Assembly: GCA_964017065.1 (NCBI GenBank)
Contig: OZ024786.1
Location: 12,409,596-12,473,595, forward strand
DNA: 64,000 nucleotides
Source of the DNA: Haliclona indistincta
Lineage: Eukaryota > Porifera > Demospongiae > Haplosclerida > Chalinidae
Direction: 5' to 3'
The notes under the pieces are model-generated. The model made no database searches and was not told where the DNA came from. It saw only the letters and a program-made list of their open reading frames with translations. Below, piece by piece: positions 11,801 through 23,377 of the stretch (positions are counted from its first letter, which is position 1; each line of letters begins with the position of its first letter). The position numbers were made by a program, and so were the translations under genes.

Positions 11801-12542
11801 CATGGAAGCCCAGTTAACTGTTAGTGCAGACTGGTCATGCTTTTCCAAGAGCCTATACTGTAACCAGTATATTATAGCAGTAGTAACTCACCTATAGTAG
11901 TGGACTGTATTCTAGCACTGATTACTGTTCCATCTGTGATAGTGAGCACACACAGTAACTTCACTAGACTATGATTGCGTCAATAATGGCTACTGATCAT
12001 GATCAGACTAGCTAGCTTAGGTACAGTAACACATGTTGCATGGTTATCAGTATAATATAGCCTTGGTGTTGTAGTACCTGAGTGAGCTAGAGGGCAACCA
12101 ACTGCTGTAGCTAGCTCCTGAGCTACAGCAGGCTCGTCACACATCACGACAGCATTAATCAACATGACCCACTGGTTGCCGGTAGTGCTGCCTACCCACC
12201 GGTAGATTAGCTCCTGAAGCATACCAACCGTGTCTCTACAATTAGCTTCGATGCTTGGAACGAGACTTGCTGTCCGTAAACCACTGGCGAGAGACTTCCA
12301 CTTGTGAGAGGGAAACTTGGCTTTTAAAAGTTCAAACAGAACTAAGTCGACATTAAAATCTGTGCATGACCGAGAATAAAACAAAGTCCTTTAATAACGG
12401 GATCAACCGTGATCTAACCTTGTACTATGGACGTGGCTATCGCCATGATAGCGAGCGACTGAACACGAAATCAAGAGTGTTTATAGTAGCACAGATGAAT
12501 TCGAGAGTAAAAAAAAACACGCTAATGTCTGGAATGTGTGCA

Positions 12543-12550
12543 TGACGTCA
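12543..12550. promoter_or_regulatory. CRE-like site upstream of NLR2
   Basis: Perfect palindrome TGACGTCA, 97 bp upstream of the NLR2 start codon. The same octamer lies 63-74 bp upstream of NLR3, NLR4 and NLR5. It is the binding site of ATF/CREB-type bZIP factors. Conservation in position across paralogs supports function, but some of it may reflect recent duplication. Confidence 0.5.
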
Positions 12551-12568
12551 CGTCAATGTATTAAGTAA

Positions 12569-13046
12569 CGTTATAGATGACTTCGGTGTGAACTCTCACC
12601 TCATTAAACGCGAGGCAATCTTGGTAGGCGTGCCTAGATAGAGCGCTTGAGTTACACCCCTTTGGGGTCAGTGCTGCCTTCTTTCGTGTGATAAAGCAAG
12701 AAAACTATAAAATCAGAGGCCTGGGTTGCTTGAAGAGCGATTACTACTCCCAAACTTTAAATCTGAGGCCTGAAGAGCGATTGCTACGCCCAAAAGACAC
12801 GCCTGTACTACGCCGTGGTTTTTGGGTGTAGCCGCCGCTCTTCAGGCCTTAGATTTAAAGTTTGGGAGTAGTAATCGCTCTTCAAGCAACCCAGGCCTCT
12901 GATTTTATAGTTTTCTTCCTTTATCACACGAAAGAAGGCAGCACTGACCCCAAAGGGGTGTAACTCAAACGCTCTACCTAGGCACGCCTACCAAGATTGC
13001 CTCGCGTTTAATGAGGTGAGAGTTCACACCGAAGTCATCTATAACG
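12569..13046. mobile_element. 478-bp foldback element 120 bp upstream of NLR2
   Basis: A long inverted repeat with arms of about 230 bp: CGTTATAGATGACTTCGGTG at the left end and its inverse at the right end, around a short loop near 12,805-12,815. No ORF of note. It begins 122 bp upstream of the NLR2 start codon and would form a very stable hairpin in transcript or single-stranded DNA. Confidence 0.85.
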
Positions 13047-13410
13047 AAAAGAAACAAGATTTGCAAAAAAATTATAATAAAGGATGTTGCTTGCAAAACT
13101 AAAGTAAATTTAGGAGCATTGCCAAGATGGGATGACACCTGCTGCAAAACTAATTAACTTATTACTAGAACCCACACTTGTCGTCTTATACGCTTTCAGC
13201 TAGGTGAGTACTGATTATAATCATCAGGTATTGAAGCTTAACTACCAGTAGAACCGGAGTTCCTTCACTTCGTAACATTTTGCTCATCGTGAATATTCAG
13301 ATCAACGGCTGACTCTTGCTCAAAGTTGAGAATCAAAGAGTAACCATAATAATACATGCAGACATTATGGTGTTAGGATAATCAATTCTGATAATAATTA
13401 TATAAATCAA

Positions 13411-13787
13411 AGAAAATTAAAAAGATTTCTATCGAAATCAGATGGATGTAGGGTTGTGAAATCTACCACTGGTCAACAATGTAAACTAACAAGGAACAAG
13501 CATGGAATGGTAACACGATTGACTTGCTAACAGACCATAGATCCCTACATCAGTGGCTGCTGTAGTTGACTATAGCTAGTTCAACTTGTTGCTGTTGACT
13601 GACACCTGACGTGCATTCAGCTTGTGACAGCTTATGTACAGCCACTGATGTAGGGATCTATGGTCTGTTAGCAAGTCAATCGTGTTACCATTCCATGCTT
13701 GTTCCTTGTTAGTTTACATTGTTGACCAGTGGTAGATTTCACAACCCTACATCCATCTGATTTCGATAGAAATCTTTTTAATTTTCT
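13411..13787. mobile_element. foldback transposon, copy 1
   Basis: A palindromic element with arms of about 155 bp. The left arm contains ACCATAGATCCCTACATCAG and the right arm its inverse, around a central spacer near 13,560-13,620. It is non-coding. It is followed by about 800 bp that recur after copy 2. Confidence 0.85.
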
Positions 13788-14640
13788 TGTTTGTGTCCTT
13801 TTTTTTTCTTTTTCAGTGAAGTGCAGTTCAATATCATGCAATTACTGTGCCAACTTTGTTTCCACCATTGGTTTGGTTTTCCTGTTGTTGATGGGTTTTC
13901 TTTATTATTAACAATTTTAAACTTGTAGCTAAATAATTCTTATGCTGTAGATATCAGCTCGCCTACACATGCATGAATACAGTGCATACGAGCCCCGCCC
14001 ACTCTTGTTTACAGCGGTTATAATTGTCTGGCAAGGCAGAATGGTGATTCTGCGCTTGCTAGCTTACCGTTCTTCGAAGACTCCAGACAAATATGTGTTC
14101 TCCGTGATCTATACGGCTTGGCGATACTCAAGCTTGTGCTTGGTCACGTACGCTAACCACAGCTTGGTCACGTGCGTATTGCGCAATCATTATTAATGGC
14201 GTCTAACACTTAGCTGACAATGGAACACGATCGAGAAATCGCGGAATTTATATCGCCGTTTCGCTAAAAACAAAGTTCAAAAGGCACATGCCAGGAGAAT
14301 TTCACGACTGTTCGTGGGTGTTTTTGTCTCGGCACTGCTCACGTAAAGGTGCTAGGCGAGTGGAAGAAAGAAAGAAAGAAAACGAAGATGACGAAACTCG
14401 ATTTTCACCGTTTCCAGGTTCGTCACTTTAGTAACAATCTTGAGCAACCTCCTTGCTACTGTAAGATGGGGCAACGCCAGATAGCAGATTTAAGTGTCTT
14501 TGGACGTATAAAATTCATCACCAGGCGAAATATCAGCGTTTGAACGCTAATACATTGTATGTAGCCGCCATCTTGTTTTCTCGTTCAACCCTTCATAGGG
14601 AGATAGTCTCGTCCCCAGACCACACCTCTTCCGCCTACTT
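13788..14640. repeat. first half of a tandem transposon-rich duplication
   Basis: About 850 bp after foldback copy 1 match bases about 15,134-15,960 after foldback copy 2 with few changes, so foldback plus flank were duplicated in tandem. An open frame of 64 codons (14349-14543) has an equivalent in the second copy (15640-15924), but it has no recognisable domain and I do not call it a gene. Confidence 0.75.
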
Positions 14641-14747
14641 CAGAGAGGGTCTGGTTGCTTTGGTCGATTTTCTTGGCTCCGGATGTAGATTTATCCTGGA
14701 ATTTGTGGGATAGAATCTGATTGGTCAGAAGGCCAACTCTTACGTAA

Positions 14748-15133
14748 CAAGAAAATTAAAAAGATTTCTATCGAAATCAAAAGGATGTAGGGTTGTGAAG
14801 TCTACCACTGGTCAACAATGTAAACTAACAAGGAACAAGCATGGAATGGTAACACGATTGACTTGCTAACAGACCATAGATCCCTACATCAGTGGCTGCT
14901 GTAGTTGACTATAGCTAGTTCTGCTTAGCTTGTTGCTGTTGACTGACACCTGACGTGCATTCAGCTTGTGACAGCTTATGTACAGCCACTGATGTAGGGA
15001 TCTATGGTCTGTTAGCAAGTCAATCGTGTTACCATTCCATGCTTGTTCCTTGTTAGTTTACATTGTTGACCAGTGGTAGACTTCACAACCCTACATCCTT
15101 TTGATTTCGATAGAAATCTTTTTAATTTTCTTG
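14748..15133. mobile_element. foldback transposon, copy 2
   Basis: Second copy of the foldback at 13411-13787, differing by a few substitutions and a small loop insertion. It is flanked on the right by the duplicated segment. Confidence 0.85.
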
Positions 15134-15955
15134 TTTGTGTCCTTTTTTCTTTTTCAGTGAAGTACAGTTCAATATCATGTAATTACTGTGCCATCTTTGT
15201 TTCCACCATTGGTTTGGTTTTCCTGTTGTTGATGGCTTTTCTTTATTATCAACAATTTTAAACTTGTAGCTAAATATTAAATTCTTATGCTGTAGATATC
15301 AGCTCGCCTACGCATGCATGAATACAGTGCATACGAGCCCCGCCCACACTTGTTTACGGCGGTTATAATTATCTGGTAAGGCAGAATGGTGATTCTGCGC
15401 TTGCTAGCTTACCGCTCTTCGAAGACTCCAGACAAATATGTGTTCTCCGTGATCTATACGGCGTGGCGATACTCAAGCTTGTGCTTGGTCACGTGCGCTA
15501 ACCACAGCTTGGTCACGTGCGTATTGCGCAATCACTATAATTATCAATGGCGTCTAACACTTAGCTGACAATGGATCACGATCGAGAAATCGCGGAATTT
15601 ATATCGCCGTTTCGCTAAAAAACTAAGTTCAAAAGGCACATGCCAGGAGAATTTCACGACTGTTCGTGGGTGTTTTGGTCTCGGCACTGCTCACGTAAAG
15701 GTGCTAGGCGAGTGGAAGAAAGAAAGAAGAAGAAGAAGAAAACGAAGATGACGAAACTCGATTTTCACCGTTTCCAGGTTCGTCACTTTATTAACAATCT
15801 CGAGCAATATCCTTGCTACTGTAAGATGGGGCAACGCCAGATAGCAGATTTAAGTGTCTTTGGACGTATAAAATTCATAACCAGGCGAAATATCAGCGTT
15901 TGGACGCTAATACATTGTATGTAGCCGCCATCTTGTTTTCTCGTTCAACCCTACA
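15134..15955. repeat. second half of the tandem duplication
   Basis: Matches 13,788-14,590. Ends next to the 26-bp hairpin at 15956. No gene recognised. Confidence 0.7.
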
Positions 15956-15981
15956 TAGGGAGACACTACCGTGTCTCCCTA
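15956..15981. repeat. 26-bp hairpin, left copy
   Basis: TAGGGAGACAC-TACC-GTGTCTCCCTA: an 11-bp stem with a 4-base loop. An identical copy lies at 16316-16341, so the pair brackets 334 bp. Confidence 0.8.
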
Positions 15982-15984
15982 ATA

Positions 15985-16285
15985 CAAACCACATCGATAG
16001 AATGATGGCGTCAGGGAAGTCAATCCCAGCAGAAATTCGTGTTTGCGTGGCTATGGACTTTAGTGATGTAACAGTCTTTACTCCCTTCTCGAGATCTGCG
16101 AAGCAAGCTCTACAAGCAAAGGAAAGATCGTCAAAGTTCACGGTTTTCAACCCCAACATCATAGCGTAAACTTTGAAGTCATGTGAGCACTTATCTATCC
16201 TTCGTCGTCGTCGATATTTCTCTCCTCGATCGACGTCACATCTGCAGACCAAACATTGATGCTGTGTATTGCTCTGAGCCGCCAT
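15985..16285 (-). other. ORF fragment with two CxxC pairs, between hairpins
   Basis: An open frame starting at ATG 16285 (MAAQSNTQHQ) contains CLVC, then a basic run (YRRRRR), then ACRAC about 45 residues later. Paired CxxC motifs around a basic stretch suggest a zinc-binding, possibly DNA-binding, module such as the N-terminus of a transposase or a ZAD/THAP-like domain, but I cannot name the family. The frame runs on through the hairpin at 15956-15981, which argues for a transposon-captured exon. A splice donor near 15985-16000 was not resolved. Confidence 0.3.
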
Positions 16286-16315
16286 GTTTGTTTTAATATC
16301 TGGGGACGAGACTAA

Positions 16316-16341
16316 TAGGGAGACACTACCGTGTCTCCCTA
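16316..16341. repeat. 26-bp hairpin, right copy
   Basis: Identical to 15956-15981, followed by the same AATACA. The two copies are direct and bracket the CxxC ORF. Confidence 0.8.
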
Positions 16342-16519
16342 ATACAATAAAAAAAATTATTAACCCCGCCTCAGCATCGGCAAGCTTCTGATGGGAAGAC
16401 TCATGCATTCATGGTAAGGAGAGTATTTGTATGAAATACGTCTATTACTATGCTGTCGGATACAGTTGAGCAATACAACACACTGTTTATGCAGTTTTAC
16501 ATGCAGTCAGACCAAAGAA

Positions 16520-16546
16520 CATCGAGACTTTCATGAAGTCTCGATG
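16520..16546. repeat. 27-bp perfect hairpin
   Basis: CATCGAGACTT-TCATG-AAGTCTCGATG, an 11-bp perfect stem. No further context; listed as structure only. Confidence 0.45.
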
Positions 16547-16719
16547 CATGTGCTCCTGATGCAGTAGTCGATACTCTCAATCTTAGTGGTACTGAGTCTC
16601 CACTCACTGGTCACTAGCTGACAGCTGTACAGTCACCACAACTTGTCAACTATCCACTATACTATATTCTATTAGGTACACACATGTTGATCACAGTCTA
16701 TGATAGACTAGTTAGTTCT

Positions 16720-17728
16720 GTTAGTGGTTGTGTTGTTGTCAGGTGAGAGGTGTCCATACACTGTGTGTTGCTGTCAGCTCTCAACCAGCTCATATGTGTA
16801 TGCTGGACTGAACGTACAAGCCATCACAGTAGTACTAGCTAGTGAGCACTAGAGCCTGTTAGCATGGGCTGGAAACTAACATTTGTTGTATTCTAAAGAC
16901 CCATCATGAATACTCTCTCTAGTGTTTCTGCATGACGTGTATTTTTATCAGAATGCATACGTATCATGTTCTTATCAATGAATTGCACCCATCACTCAGT
17001 ACCAACTGTACCAGTGTCTATGGTATTGAACCACTCACTGTGACTGCCTATGTAGTAATCTTTTGTTATTCTTGTAAACCATCAGTCTTGTTGTAGTCAG
17101 TCAGTCTGTCACCTCTTGTATTTTAGTCTTGTGAGTGTTGTAGGTCATTGTTCCTCTCTCGGTATAAAAACTGTGTGTTGTGATTTAGAATTTTGATCCA
17201 GTGAATTACTGTCTATGTTCTCTGTTTCACGTTACTACAGTCTATTCTGTATTTGACAAGTGAATGAACAGAGCTAGACTCAGACAATGTACTAGCATAA
17301 GAGACCAGTTACAGTTATATTGCTCAATTTCTTTTTCACAGAATTTATGAAGAGACATCTGACGGTCATGATGTGGTGACTAGTGTTATAATGCAGCTAT
17401 CAGCTGAGAAGCTCACTAATTACGGGGTCTAGACATCAAGACAACTCCTCATGTGTGTTACTATAATGTTGTTGTCATGGTTACAGGGGTTGATGTGCTT
17501 TGTTGATAAGGGAGTGTCTCCGGAGATCATGAGAAACTTGTTTGATGTTCCTCATTTTGGAGCAATGCCTGAAAACATGGTGAGTGAGAGAGGATGAAAA
17601 ATGTGTTCATTATCCTTCTCTAGCTCCAGTTTTCATCACTGGACAGTGATCTCTCTAAACTGGTTCGTACCTTTGTTGCTCAAATCAGGAACTCTCACAG
17701 CAACAATCTTCCCTTGTTGATTATCAGG
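16720..17728 (+). pseudogene. Sec24 fragment, strongly decayed
   Basis: Remnants of the 3' half of Sec24. A damaged exon at about 16738-16830 corresponds to the one beginning GERRIRVHTLC but has lost bases after GGTGAGAGG. Then come a piece of the exon containing ETSDGHDVVTSVIM (about 17350-17430), with a deletion that removes the following intron border, and the exons GLMCFV...PHFGAMPE (about 17487-17578) and SSLDSDLSKLVRTFVAQ (about 17620-17728). The final exon is missing, so this copy does not reach its usual place next to the NLR3 stop. Clearly non-functional. Confidence 0.8.
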
Positions 17729-18021
17729 TGAGTAGAGATTAATGAGAATCTAGCTATCAATTGTACATTTGTACGATGTTGTAAGCATCACGCTAAAGTC
17801 AGAGGAAGTGAGACGCGCAAGTGTTTTTTAGACCTCAAATATTTAGGAATATTAGGCCTCATACCCAGGCGTAATATTCTAGGCCTGGGTACAGGAGTAT
17901 GTCAACAACTGGAGTGTGTCAGCTGTAGAAATTTTTACTAATTTTGTCATATTTACTGTCTCAAAAATAATTGTACATTTCTCTTGTGGTAAAGAAAACA
18001 GTTTATATAAAATTCTAATGG

Positions 18022-21000
18022 TTAAATGAAACTTGATAATATTGTGTGAATTTTAGGTAGTTCTTTCTGTCTTCTTGTTGTGTTGACTGTTGCTGCTGTT
18101 GTCTTGAGTGCTTGACATGACTGATCTATTTGATGCGTGTGATGCTTTTTGAAGTATGAACGTGTTGTGTTAGAAAGCATGAGACAAAGGCTCTTAATGT
18201 GACTATCCACTAGAGATTGTATGAGCTCCTTTCCTCCCACCTCCACACAATGTAGCCACTCCTTTGCTCTCTCCTCAGTCACTGGTGCTTCACCTGAGGC
18301 AGGCATGATCATAGCTAGACGTAGTTTTCGCAATGTGCTCTTACTGATACACTCTCCAATATTCTTTAGCGTACTGTCTGGATGTGTGGATGACCAGTAC
18401 AGCTCCAAATGTTCTATTGAGCTGTTTGCAGTAAGAGCTGCTGCTAGTGACAATGCTCCCTCATCTGTTGCAGTCTGTCTACCAATCAATAGTTCCTTTA
18501 AAGTATTCTTTGTCCTAAGAGCAGTAGCAATATGAGCTAGACCAGTGTCACTAATGTCATTGTAACTGACATCTAGTACTTGCAGTGTCTTATTGACAGT
18601 AAGTGCTCTAGCTAGTGACTCTGCACCATCATCTGACATGTTGCACACAGAAATATCAAGTTTTGCCATAGTAGTGTTTGTTTGAAGTGCCGTGGAAATA
18701 AGAGCTATGGTTTTGTCACCGATCGTGTTACCACTGATATCCAGCTCTGTCACTCCATGTAAAGCACCTGCTGGATATGCCTCAGCATGCTTGGAGAGCT
18801 CTCCCATTATTAGATCAAATGAGTGGTCATTGATATCACATAAGGAAAGGTTCACTCTTAGTTTTCTACAGTTCCTACAAACCAGTGCCAGGAAGTACCC
18901 AACAGACATACAGTCCAGTGGACTCAAAGAAACCTCAGACAAATCTAGAATTCCATTAAGCCTAGGAAAAAATTTTGAATACAATGACTGGTCGTAAATT
19001 TGTGCTTCATAAAAACACCTTACGTAATTAAGAAGAGAACGTATGGAAGACTTTTCATCAGTGAAATCACTACCTGTGATGATGTTACGAACACCTTGAT
19101 TGGTAAGCTTAGTGAACCCAGCATAGAACTGTAGTATAGCAGCGAATCGAGGCCTACTAAGTAGGGTCTGAAACTCACTTACTTGCTCATCATTTTTCAT
19201 TTGAGAGATACGATAGGCAGCAAGCATTTCTTGGATCGAGAGATGAACAAAGTTGTACGAGATTGCTTTGCTGCTGGTTCCTGCCCACTGGACCCTCTGC
19301 AGCACTCCCATGGCGGGGAGATCCTGTTGTGCAGGTGTGGCTACTGTTGGTAGAATCTGAGATAAGAAATTGACAAACATATCCCAACTGCCTCTAGGCA
19401 AGATAGATGGAAGCTCATCTTGTGTGAAGACGATCTTGTTGTCCATCACACCCTTGTACGCTAGTATGCCGATGTGCTCTAGCTGTTTCTTGCGGTCATG
19501 AGGGAGGTCATCGAGTGATTTTAGCTTATCAGTATTCACTTCGCGAGTAATAAACCACAACAAAATTTCATGGAACATCTCAAAGTGGGTGGTAGGTAGT
19601 GTACAGTTGCGATTCAGATATAGACGACAAAGAATGGCGGCATTCAGCGGTATGTAACAGCTGCTTTCAATGGCTGGGTAGTTGGCTAAATGATCTTTTA
19701 TCTTACTGATACCATCATCTAGTTCCTTAGAGGGTAGTTCAGTAGACAGTGCTTCTCGGAAGTACTCATGAATGCTCTCTTTAGTGAACCCAAGAATCTC
19801 AACTCTCTTCACATTTGGTTTCTCGTGCAGGTCTACGGAGGAGTCAGGTCGAGAGGTGATGAGGATGGTAGTGTTGGAATGAACAGAACGAAGAAGGTTG
19901 GCAAGACACGAATTATCAATAGAGTGCTTAGGATCTAGAGGTGCTCGAAAGCAAGCCGGTCCCTCATCCCATCCATCAAGAATGAGGAGGAATTTAAGAC
20001 CATCTTTTATGCTCTGGACTACGTTAGTTACGATATCATCAATGCCTTCCTCACCATCGCTAGCTAAGAGAAGGAACTGGTGTAAAGTAAAGTCAAATCC
20101 AGCTGAATGAACAGCTGGGCGACGTAGGTGAACAAGAACTACCAGATCAAACACGTCTAGATTGCTATTAGCCCATTTCTGGTAGTAGTGGTAAGCTAGA
20201 GTGCTCTTGCCTGATCCAAATGCTCCCTCTACTAGAATCACCAATGGTCGGTGAACGTTCTCAAAGGTGCTTTCATCAAAGATGCTATCCATATCTACCG
20301 GCACCTTACTAGCCATGACTGACTCTATGTCTCCCCTGACTTTGCACTTGATCACCTCATCTGATTCACGAGTGCGTCGTGTTCCCTTCTCGTTAGTCAT
20401 AGCTAGTTTGATATGCTTACAGTTAGGTAGTCCTAAGAGCTTGCTGGTTGTGGGTGGAGTTTGAAAGAATCTCTTGACTTTGTTCACATACACATGTACA
20501 GAGTGATCTGTAGTGAGAGTAATGATAGGGTGTGATTAATAAAATATGAAATAGCACATACAATGATCATGGAGATGATTCATCATTGTCACTATTGGTG
20601 CATGTTCGTAAACATTATAGCTCACCATTCATAGTAGTGGACTGTATTCTAGCACTGATTGTGGTCCCACCTGTGATAGTGAACACACACAGTAACCTCA
20701 CTAACTGAGTTGTGTTAGAGGGTTATACGTCTCTACTGGTTTACTAACTACACATGTTGTGTTGTAGTACCTGAGCGAGCTAGAGGGAAACCAACAGCTG
20801 TAGCTAGCTCCTGAGCTACAGCAGGCTCGTCACACATCACGACAGCATCAATCAACATGACCCACTGGTTGCCGGTAGTGCTGCCTACCCACCGGTAGAT
20901 TAGCTCCTGAAGCATACTAACCAGGTCTCTGCAGCTTGCTTCAATGTTTGGAACAAGACTAGCGACTCGCAGTCCATTGGCGAGAAATTTCCATTTGTGA

Positions 21001-21183
21001 GAGGGAAACTTGGCTTTTTGAAGCTCGAACAGAACTGTGTCGACATTGAAATCAGTCTCAGCTGAGGACAATAAGAATTATATTATAATTATTATAATTT
21101 TATAATTTTATTATAATGATATAATAATAGCATGTGATTACTGTCTCACCGTGGTCTGTAGAAGAAGATGAAGCTTGCGCCAT
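18022..21183 (-). CDS. NLR3: Death-like + NACHT + LRR receptor, intact
   Basis: Predicted cytosolic immune sensor. Exons: 21150-21183 (start, MAQASSSSTDH), 20771-21061 (Death-like, opens AETDFNVDTV), 20626-20670 (45-nt linker) and 18022-20507 (NACHT-LRR). All junctions are phase 1; the total is 2856 nt, or 951 aa, without a stop. Walker A is GAFGSGKST, Walker B LILDGWDE, sensor LITSRPDSS. Its NACHT-LRR exon is the most diverged of the six: it has lost about 7 residues after REVNT compared with its sisters, starts with VNKVKRFF, and has a distinct ELPSKELDDGISKIK segment. The LRR beta-strands read LDISGNTIGDKT and LDVSYNDISDTG. A CRE lies 66 bp upstream. Sec24 remnants flank it on both sides. 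Confidence 0.88.
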
Positions 21184-21248
21184 GACTCAAGGAATTTTTT
21201 GCTAGCTGGGTGGGCGTAGCTGTATGGGTGGTCGGGCGCAGTCAGACA

Positions 21249-21296
21249 TGACGTCAGCGGTGGGTAGTAAGTTCGGTCACACCCACAAAGATGGCG
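21249..21296. promoter_or_regulatory. NLR3 promoter: CRE plus AAGATGGCG motif
   Basis: TGACGTCA at 21249-21256 (66 bp upstream of the ATG) and CCACAAAGATGGCG ending at 21296. AAGATGGCG is the core of the YY1-type element often found near animal transcription starts. The same pair, at about the same spacing, lies upstream of NLR4 and NLR5. The site names follow established motif knowledge; use here is inference. Confidence 0.5.
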
Positions 21297-21299
21297 TCC

Positions 21300-22088
21300 G
21301 ACATGAACTTGCTGAACTGTACTTCTCTGAAGTTCTCTGACAGTTTTCAGCTGTCTTGTTCGCTTCTCTCCAGACGGCCAATGACTGGTGTTAAATCTTG
21401 TGCTCACAGCAATGCCTGATCGTGAGGGACGCACTGACAAGTCTGCAGACACGTGGACTAGCTGCATGAATGCTGCTATGCATATGATGCATGCATGGTC
21501 ACTCTAGCTGTCATCATGTACTGACCATGCTCATGTGAGACGTCGTATAGGTAACTAGAAAGAATGATGTATTACTCTATTGGTGATTCTAAGAATCATT
21601 TTCACCTAGTTCACTTTATTTCTTCAGCACGCGTACTCATTTCAGTCTGACTTTATATTCTCTAGCTCCCACGTATGACCCAGCCCTAGTAGGTGTGGTC
21701 TATAGAGCAACGAAAATGGACATGTAAGATAGACGAGGGCTCAGCCGGACTAGTCTTAGATGCATTAGCAGCTTTGAGTAATGTGTCTGCTGTCAGTCCC
21801 ATCAACTAGTGCTACTAATAAAGAGTGAGATCAATTCATGATACACACACATGTATACAAGGACGGACGTATTATTATTAGCCTCTTTTTAAATACATGT
21901 ATCAATTCTGAGCTGACAGCATCATGTGCTATCTTCCTAGTTAATGGTTATTATAGTGTATTCTATGACTCTGTGACTGAATGTGATTTATTATAATGTT
22001 CATTGTATCAGAACTTCAGAATTACATAAGTTACACTAAACACTATCTGTACTTTTTGTTATAAAGTGATTTTTCCTTCTTGTCTCAG
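21300..22088. other. intergenic spacer shared by NLR3, NLR4 and NLR5 units
   Basis: About 790 bp between the NLR3 promoter and the first Sec24 exon remnant. Nearly identical sequence follows NLR4 (about 32,770-33,572) and NLR5 (about 45,500-46,263), so the segmental duplication covers it. No gene recognised. Confidence 0.7.
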
Positions 22089-23293
22089 GATCAGATCAAC
22101 ATGTCTGCCTCGACAGATTTCTACAAGAAGATAGCACTGGAGTGTTCCTCACAGCAGATAGCAATGGACCTGTTTGTGTGTACCTCACAATACGTGGACC
22201 TGGTTACCATCTGTAAGAGATCAATATGTATCTCTATAATGTATGATACTGTTACTGCTATATTCTTGGGCAAGACCATACAAAAAGTGACAACATGTCT
22301 ATACAGGAAAATTTGATAGTAGAGGCTCAAAAATGAGATTTAAAAAATTTGATAATGTTAAAATTTGCATGGAGCCTTTGTTATGTGTACTAGGACTTTG
22401 ATGGTCGTCAAGTGAACAGATAAATGTTCCGTTCTAGTTTCCGCTCAAACCAGAGAACATCTGATCTACTGTATTATGTTAATGATATACTATCAATTTG
22501 TGTGTACTGTATTGATCCGCTGTTTCTTGCCAGCTATGGTGTCCAAGTTTTCAGCTGGGCAGGTGCACCATACTGACTTCAGCATCAGAAGGAATGGATG
22601 AGATTGAAGTTTGAAAATGACTTCTGGTGAGTGCAATCACATGACAGTCACATGATGACTTGCAACTAAACCACTTCTTGTACTTTGTAGATGTGATCAA
22701 AGTTATTTCCTTCTCTTCAGACGATATCTCACTCGAGTATTACATGTTTGAAGCTGTGATGAGAATCAGATGTACTGAAGGTACACACACTCTCCTTCAT
22801 CTTTTTCTACTTATCTTCCTTGTACACATGTACACCTCTCACTCTCTTTCCCTACCTACCTACCTCATCCCTCTCTCTCACCACTGGTTTACCTACCTAC
22901 CTCATCCCTCTCTCTCACCACTGGTTTACCTACCTACCTCATCCCTCTCTCTCACCACTGGTTTACCTACCTACCTCCTACCAATTTTCCTCCTCCTTCT
23001 TCTAGTGCTTATCCTCCTAGTTCATGTGAGCCGTCTCTCTCAGGGTCCTCTCTTCCTCCTCCTCCTACTGGTGCTTCACTTACTCAACCACCCACTGGTT
23101 CATATTATCCTCCTCCTCCACCTACTAACTCTTCTGTAAGTACTCGTCTCACTTAATCCTCTTTCCCTCCACCCCCTACTAGACAAACCCCAAGCCCCAA
23201 AACTAAACTCCTACTACCTTAAATTTTTACTTCCTTCTTGCTCTTGTTCATAATTTGTGAAGTTATGTTCATAACTGTTATGTTGTTTTATGT

Positions 23294-23377
23294 TCTCCCT
23301 CCCTCCCTCCCTCCCTCCCTCCCTCCCTCCCTCCCTCCCTCCCTCCCTCCCTCCCTCCCTCCCTCCCTCCCTCCCTC
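23294..23377. repeat. (TCCC)n microsatellite
   Basis: About 20 uninterrupted TCCC/CTCC units in a Sec24 intron. The equivalent intron at 36.4-36.8 kb has a longer CT/TCCC tract. Confidence 0.95.

Larger units (their letters stand above)
9405..11891 (-). other. long transposon-filled intron of NLR2
   Basis: About 2.5 kb between exons 3 and 4, against about 125 bp in NLR1, NLR3, NLR4 and NLR5. It contains a small TIR element (9836-9972), a partial repeat of the exon-4 acceptor border near 9998-10040, a palindromic MITE (10435-10672), an inverted repeat (11097-11278), a pogo-like fragment (11282-11466), a hAT-remnant stretch (about 11580-11710) and a hairpin (11742-11800). I recognise no gene in it. 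Confidence 0.7.
6908..12446 (-). pseudogene. NLR2: Death-like + NACHT + LRR gene with frameshift
   Basis: Same four-exon plan as NLR1: 12419-12446 (start, MAIATSIVQ), 12078-12359 (Death-like, 282 nt), 11892-11933 (42-nt linker) and 6908-9404 (NACHT-LRR). Walker A GAFGSGKTT and Walker B LILDGWDE are present. Relative to all sister copies there is a 2-nt TA insertion at about 7987-7990, just after FYAGFT. It moves the LRR half (downstream frame 6908-7858) out of frame with the NACHT half (7894-9387). Apart from this the LRR frame is open to the normal end. The linker-to-NACHT intron is unusually long (9405-11891) and full of transposon remnants. It is probably a recently inactivated gene. A sequencing error or a truncated NACHT-only product is the alternative. 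Confidence 0.85.

Noticed and set aside
21138..21467. ORF across the NLR3 first exon and promoter
   Set aside because: It overlaps the NLR3 start exon, intron 1 and CRE region in another frame and is not preserved in the NLR4 unit.
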